A stretch of 64,000 bases of DNA from positions 20,888,001 to 20,952,000 of the forward strand of contig JAYKKI010000039.1 of assembly GCA_039881145.1 (NCBI GenBank), given 5' to 3'. This DNA is from Druceiella hillmani. Taxonomy: Eukaryota; Arthropoda; Insecta; Lepidoptera; Hepialidae. The stretch's first letter is position 1; the number at the start of each line of letters is the position of its first letter. The notes under the pieces were generated by a model, which had not been told where the DNA came from, made no database searches, and saw only the letters and a list, made by a program, of their open reading frames with translations. The translations under genes and the position numbers were made by a program. This document shows, piece after piece, positions 62,143-64,000 of this stretch.

Positions 62143-63362
62143 ATGTCGTATTATAGTTTAAAGGAATCGATACACTTTCTAGTTGCATTACAGTCAATTC
62201 TTGGTGTCAACCGAATTTCACACCAATTAGAAGAACAAACAACATTAATAAAAATAATTTTCAAGAAAATTTATAGTTTGACATTAAGTTTTCTCATTAT
62301 TTTGGGTATCGGTACAAGCATATGGTCTCAACAAATCTCCTCATTTACTGAAAAAAATTTAGTGAAATGGCTTCTGCAAATATGTAACTGTATAAACTTC
62401 ATATTTGTTTTATCAATTGATATATTTTGGCAAAAAAATTTGTTTGCTGATTGTTTACGAAGATTTGATGTCATTTCCGTTTATTACAGTATTTTGTTTA
62501 GAATGAAATGCTATAAGAAATTAAAAATCATGACACTATTGGGTATATTTATTATATTAACAAGTCAATCAGTGCCTTTCATTGTTGTCAGTCTAAAAAG
62601 TCTGGGTCTTTTCTCCATAATCAATTATTTCGGTGTAAATATTAACAGATTGAAACTGCTTCTAATGTGCATACTTACATATACCATTATTCAAATGTTA
62701 AAAGCAGTGAATGATTATTTAAATCGTATGAATAAAGACATGTTTTGTAATAATACAGAGTATATAGTGTTACCCAGAGTGTCAGAATGGAATGAATTAT
62801 ACGGAAATAGTCATTTTGATGTTTCAAGTAATCCTATATGTATATCATTATTGCCAAACATATTGATTACAGTAAATGAAATATGCAGTGTACTCAATAA
62901 AATGTTTGAATTGCAGGTACAGTAAAATAGGTTGAAATAATTAGGGTATTTAAGAATATTTTATTCATATCAATTTAATCTAAATGATTTCTACTTCAGG
63001 TATTTCAACTTGTAGTGTCAACATTTCTTTTGTCTGTTGACGGTATTCAACTGGAATTGGACTTGTATATGCGTGATATAAGTAATGGTGATTTTATAGA
63101 TACTGTTGTAATTTTGAACTTGTATATTTAATTAAACATTAACATTTAAAAGCGAAGGAAATATAGAAGACATTTGAATATATTGCTACTAATTAAATAA
63201 CATTTTAGCAACTATGGTCGCTAGAAACGATTAAATTTATTCTTTGGCTAACAATACGCGTTGCTGTCTTAATAACTGTCTGCACCTTCAGTGAGAAGTT
63301 GGTTCTGGAATTTCGCAAACTGAGAATAACCATATCAAAACTGAGAATTTCGCCTCAAATGT
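62143..63362 (+). CDS. Gustatory receptor, exons 1-3 (last exon beyond window), with altered splice donor
   Basis: Exon 1 is 62143-62916 (258 codons, ATG to F-E-L-Q, donor GTACAG). Predicted helices lie near residues 44-62, 76-97, 127-150 and 157-190. Exon 2 is 63000-63077 (26 codons, acceptor CTACTTCAG). Exon 3 is 63209-63362 (51 codons plus one base, acceptor CATTTTAG, donor GTAAGT), with the hydrophobic stretch L-T-I-R-V-A-V-L-I-T-V-C and the loop containing L-E-F-R-K-L-R-I-T. No stop or frameshift in any exon. The base pair after exon 2 is AT (63078-63079, ATAAGT) where every other copy, including the dead paralogue at 4991, has GT. The nearest alternative GT donors (63082-63083 and 63088-63089) would add 4 or 10 bases and shift the frame. 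Exon 4 is not visible before 64000. The gene is either newly disabled, or the A is a variant or assembly error. Confidence 0.8.
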
Positions 63363-64000
63363 GTAAGTATTTATTCATTGTCCTTCAAGACATTAATTTT
63401 ACATTGTGCTAATAGCATCACCTAGTTATTATTTGAACACTAAACTTTATATATAACATGTGAATGTGAAAGTGTTGGTTTTCCTTTTAATATTCATTCT
63501 CCTCTCAAACAATCAAATTATTTTAGCTTATGTTTTGTGGAAAAGTTGTGTTTCATTTTTCAATATCAGTATTCACATAAAGTCTGAGACTTGTGATTGT
63601 GATGCTTCATTTGAATAAATAACAAATATTTTTTTACCCTTTTCCGAAAATGATAACATCAAACCATATGAGACTTTGTTCACAAGATAAGCATTTAATA
63701 TGATTTGATATAATTTGAATACAATGGGACACTCATTATGAACAAATCAGCCAGTGCAGGTGAAATTAAATAATGTTTCAAAGTCTATTAATTCTGAGGG
63801 GCACATTTGACTTTGAAAATGTGCAAAAAGGCTCCTGTAGCTAATTGCTAATGTGTCAAGAATCCTATTTATTATTATGTACACTTTAAATGTATAGAAA
63901 GAAAATTAAATATTAGCTTTATCAGATATTTAATTTCAACAATAACGGGAAAGAAAAGGAGAGTAATATATTTCGAAACAAATGCGCAATATTGTAGCTT
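63363..64000. other. Start of the last GR intron, running off the window
   Basis: 63363-63780 is homologous to 5285-6080. No exon 4 signature found. Confidence 0.5.

Larger units (their letters stand above)
60360..63780. repeat. Copy B of the dispersed direct duplication (partner 3505-6080)
   Basis: Same-strand homologue of copy A. It retains a full GR exon 1 and carries a MITE not seen in copy A. The divergently oriented, degenerate minus-strand block (61273-61700) is present in both copies. Confidence 0.8.

Noticed and set aside
63078..63083. U12-type AT-AC intron at the altered GR donor
   Set aside because: U12 donors read ATATCCTT; the sequence is ATAAGT, and the paralogue has an ordinary GTAAGT.

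Overview
The window is AT-rich eukaryotic DNA from an arthropod, most likely an insect. The evidence is short exons with GT-AG introns, a cluster of gustatory-receptor (GR) genes and GR remnants, and relics of several transposon classes common in insect genomes (Tc1/mariner, mariner, hAT-like, Mutator-like, Helitron, non-LTR LINE). The species cannot be told from the sequence; a hemimetabolous insect is only a guess. No rRNA, tRNA, CRISPR or bacterial-style operon was seen.

The backbone is a GR cluster. All members share one architecture: a first exon of about 258-267 codons ending in a F-E-F/L-Q-like motif, a 26-codon exon 2, an exon 3 of about 50-55 codons and a last exon of about 55-60 codons carrying the GR C-terminal signature (a T/N-Y-x-I-V-x-I-Q-F variant). 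Intron phases are 0, 0, 1. The members are: (1) the last three exons of a plus-strand gene (670-2656); (2) a decayed plus-strand copy (4765-5284); (3) the one complete, apparently intact gene (7227-14985, minus strand, 405 codons); (4) an 85-bp 5' stub of gene 3 on the plus strand (24333-24417); (5) a 5'-truncated, frameshifted copy (28702-29970); (6) a possible lone exon 3 (32693-32828); (7) a plus-strand pseudogene with four in-frame stops in exon 1 and two further lesions in exon 4 (43904-45560); (8) a minus-strand relic of a gene-3 paralogue next to a mariner relic (53830-54480); (9) a plus-strand gene running off the right edge (62143-63362), open in three exons but with a GT-to-AT change at its second splice donor.

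Two large duplications explain much of the layout. A head-to-head inverted duplication of about 9.5 kb (arms 14901-19007 and 19284-24417, spacer about 276 bp) copied the promoter and first 28 codons of gene 3 and is cut inside the coding sequence. A dispersed direct duplication relates 3505-6080 to 60360-63780; in the left copy almost all of GR exon 1 is gone and a 43-bp tandem repeat sits at that point.

The rest is transposon-derived or featureless. It includes a Helitron derivative with both ends recognisable (33519-34916), a Tc1/mariner element lacking its second catalytic Asp (27221-28395), a mariner relic (52640-53800), a hAT relic (42715-43190), a Mutator-like relic (10381-11044), a LINE relic (58085-59826), a 208-211 bp tandem array built from a transposon fragment (8463-9300), a palindromic MITE (60705-60880), two long TA microsatellites, and at least nine short-loop, near-perfect hairpins scattered across the window. 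Long stretches (about 45.6-52.6 kb, 35.5-42.7 kb and 54.7-57.9 kb) hold nothing recognisable as a gene.
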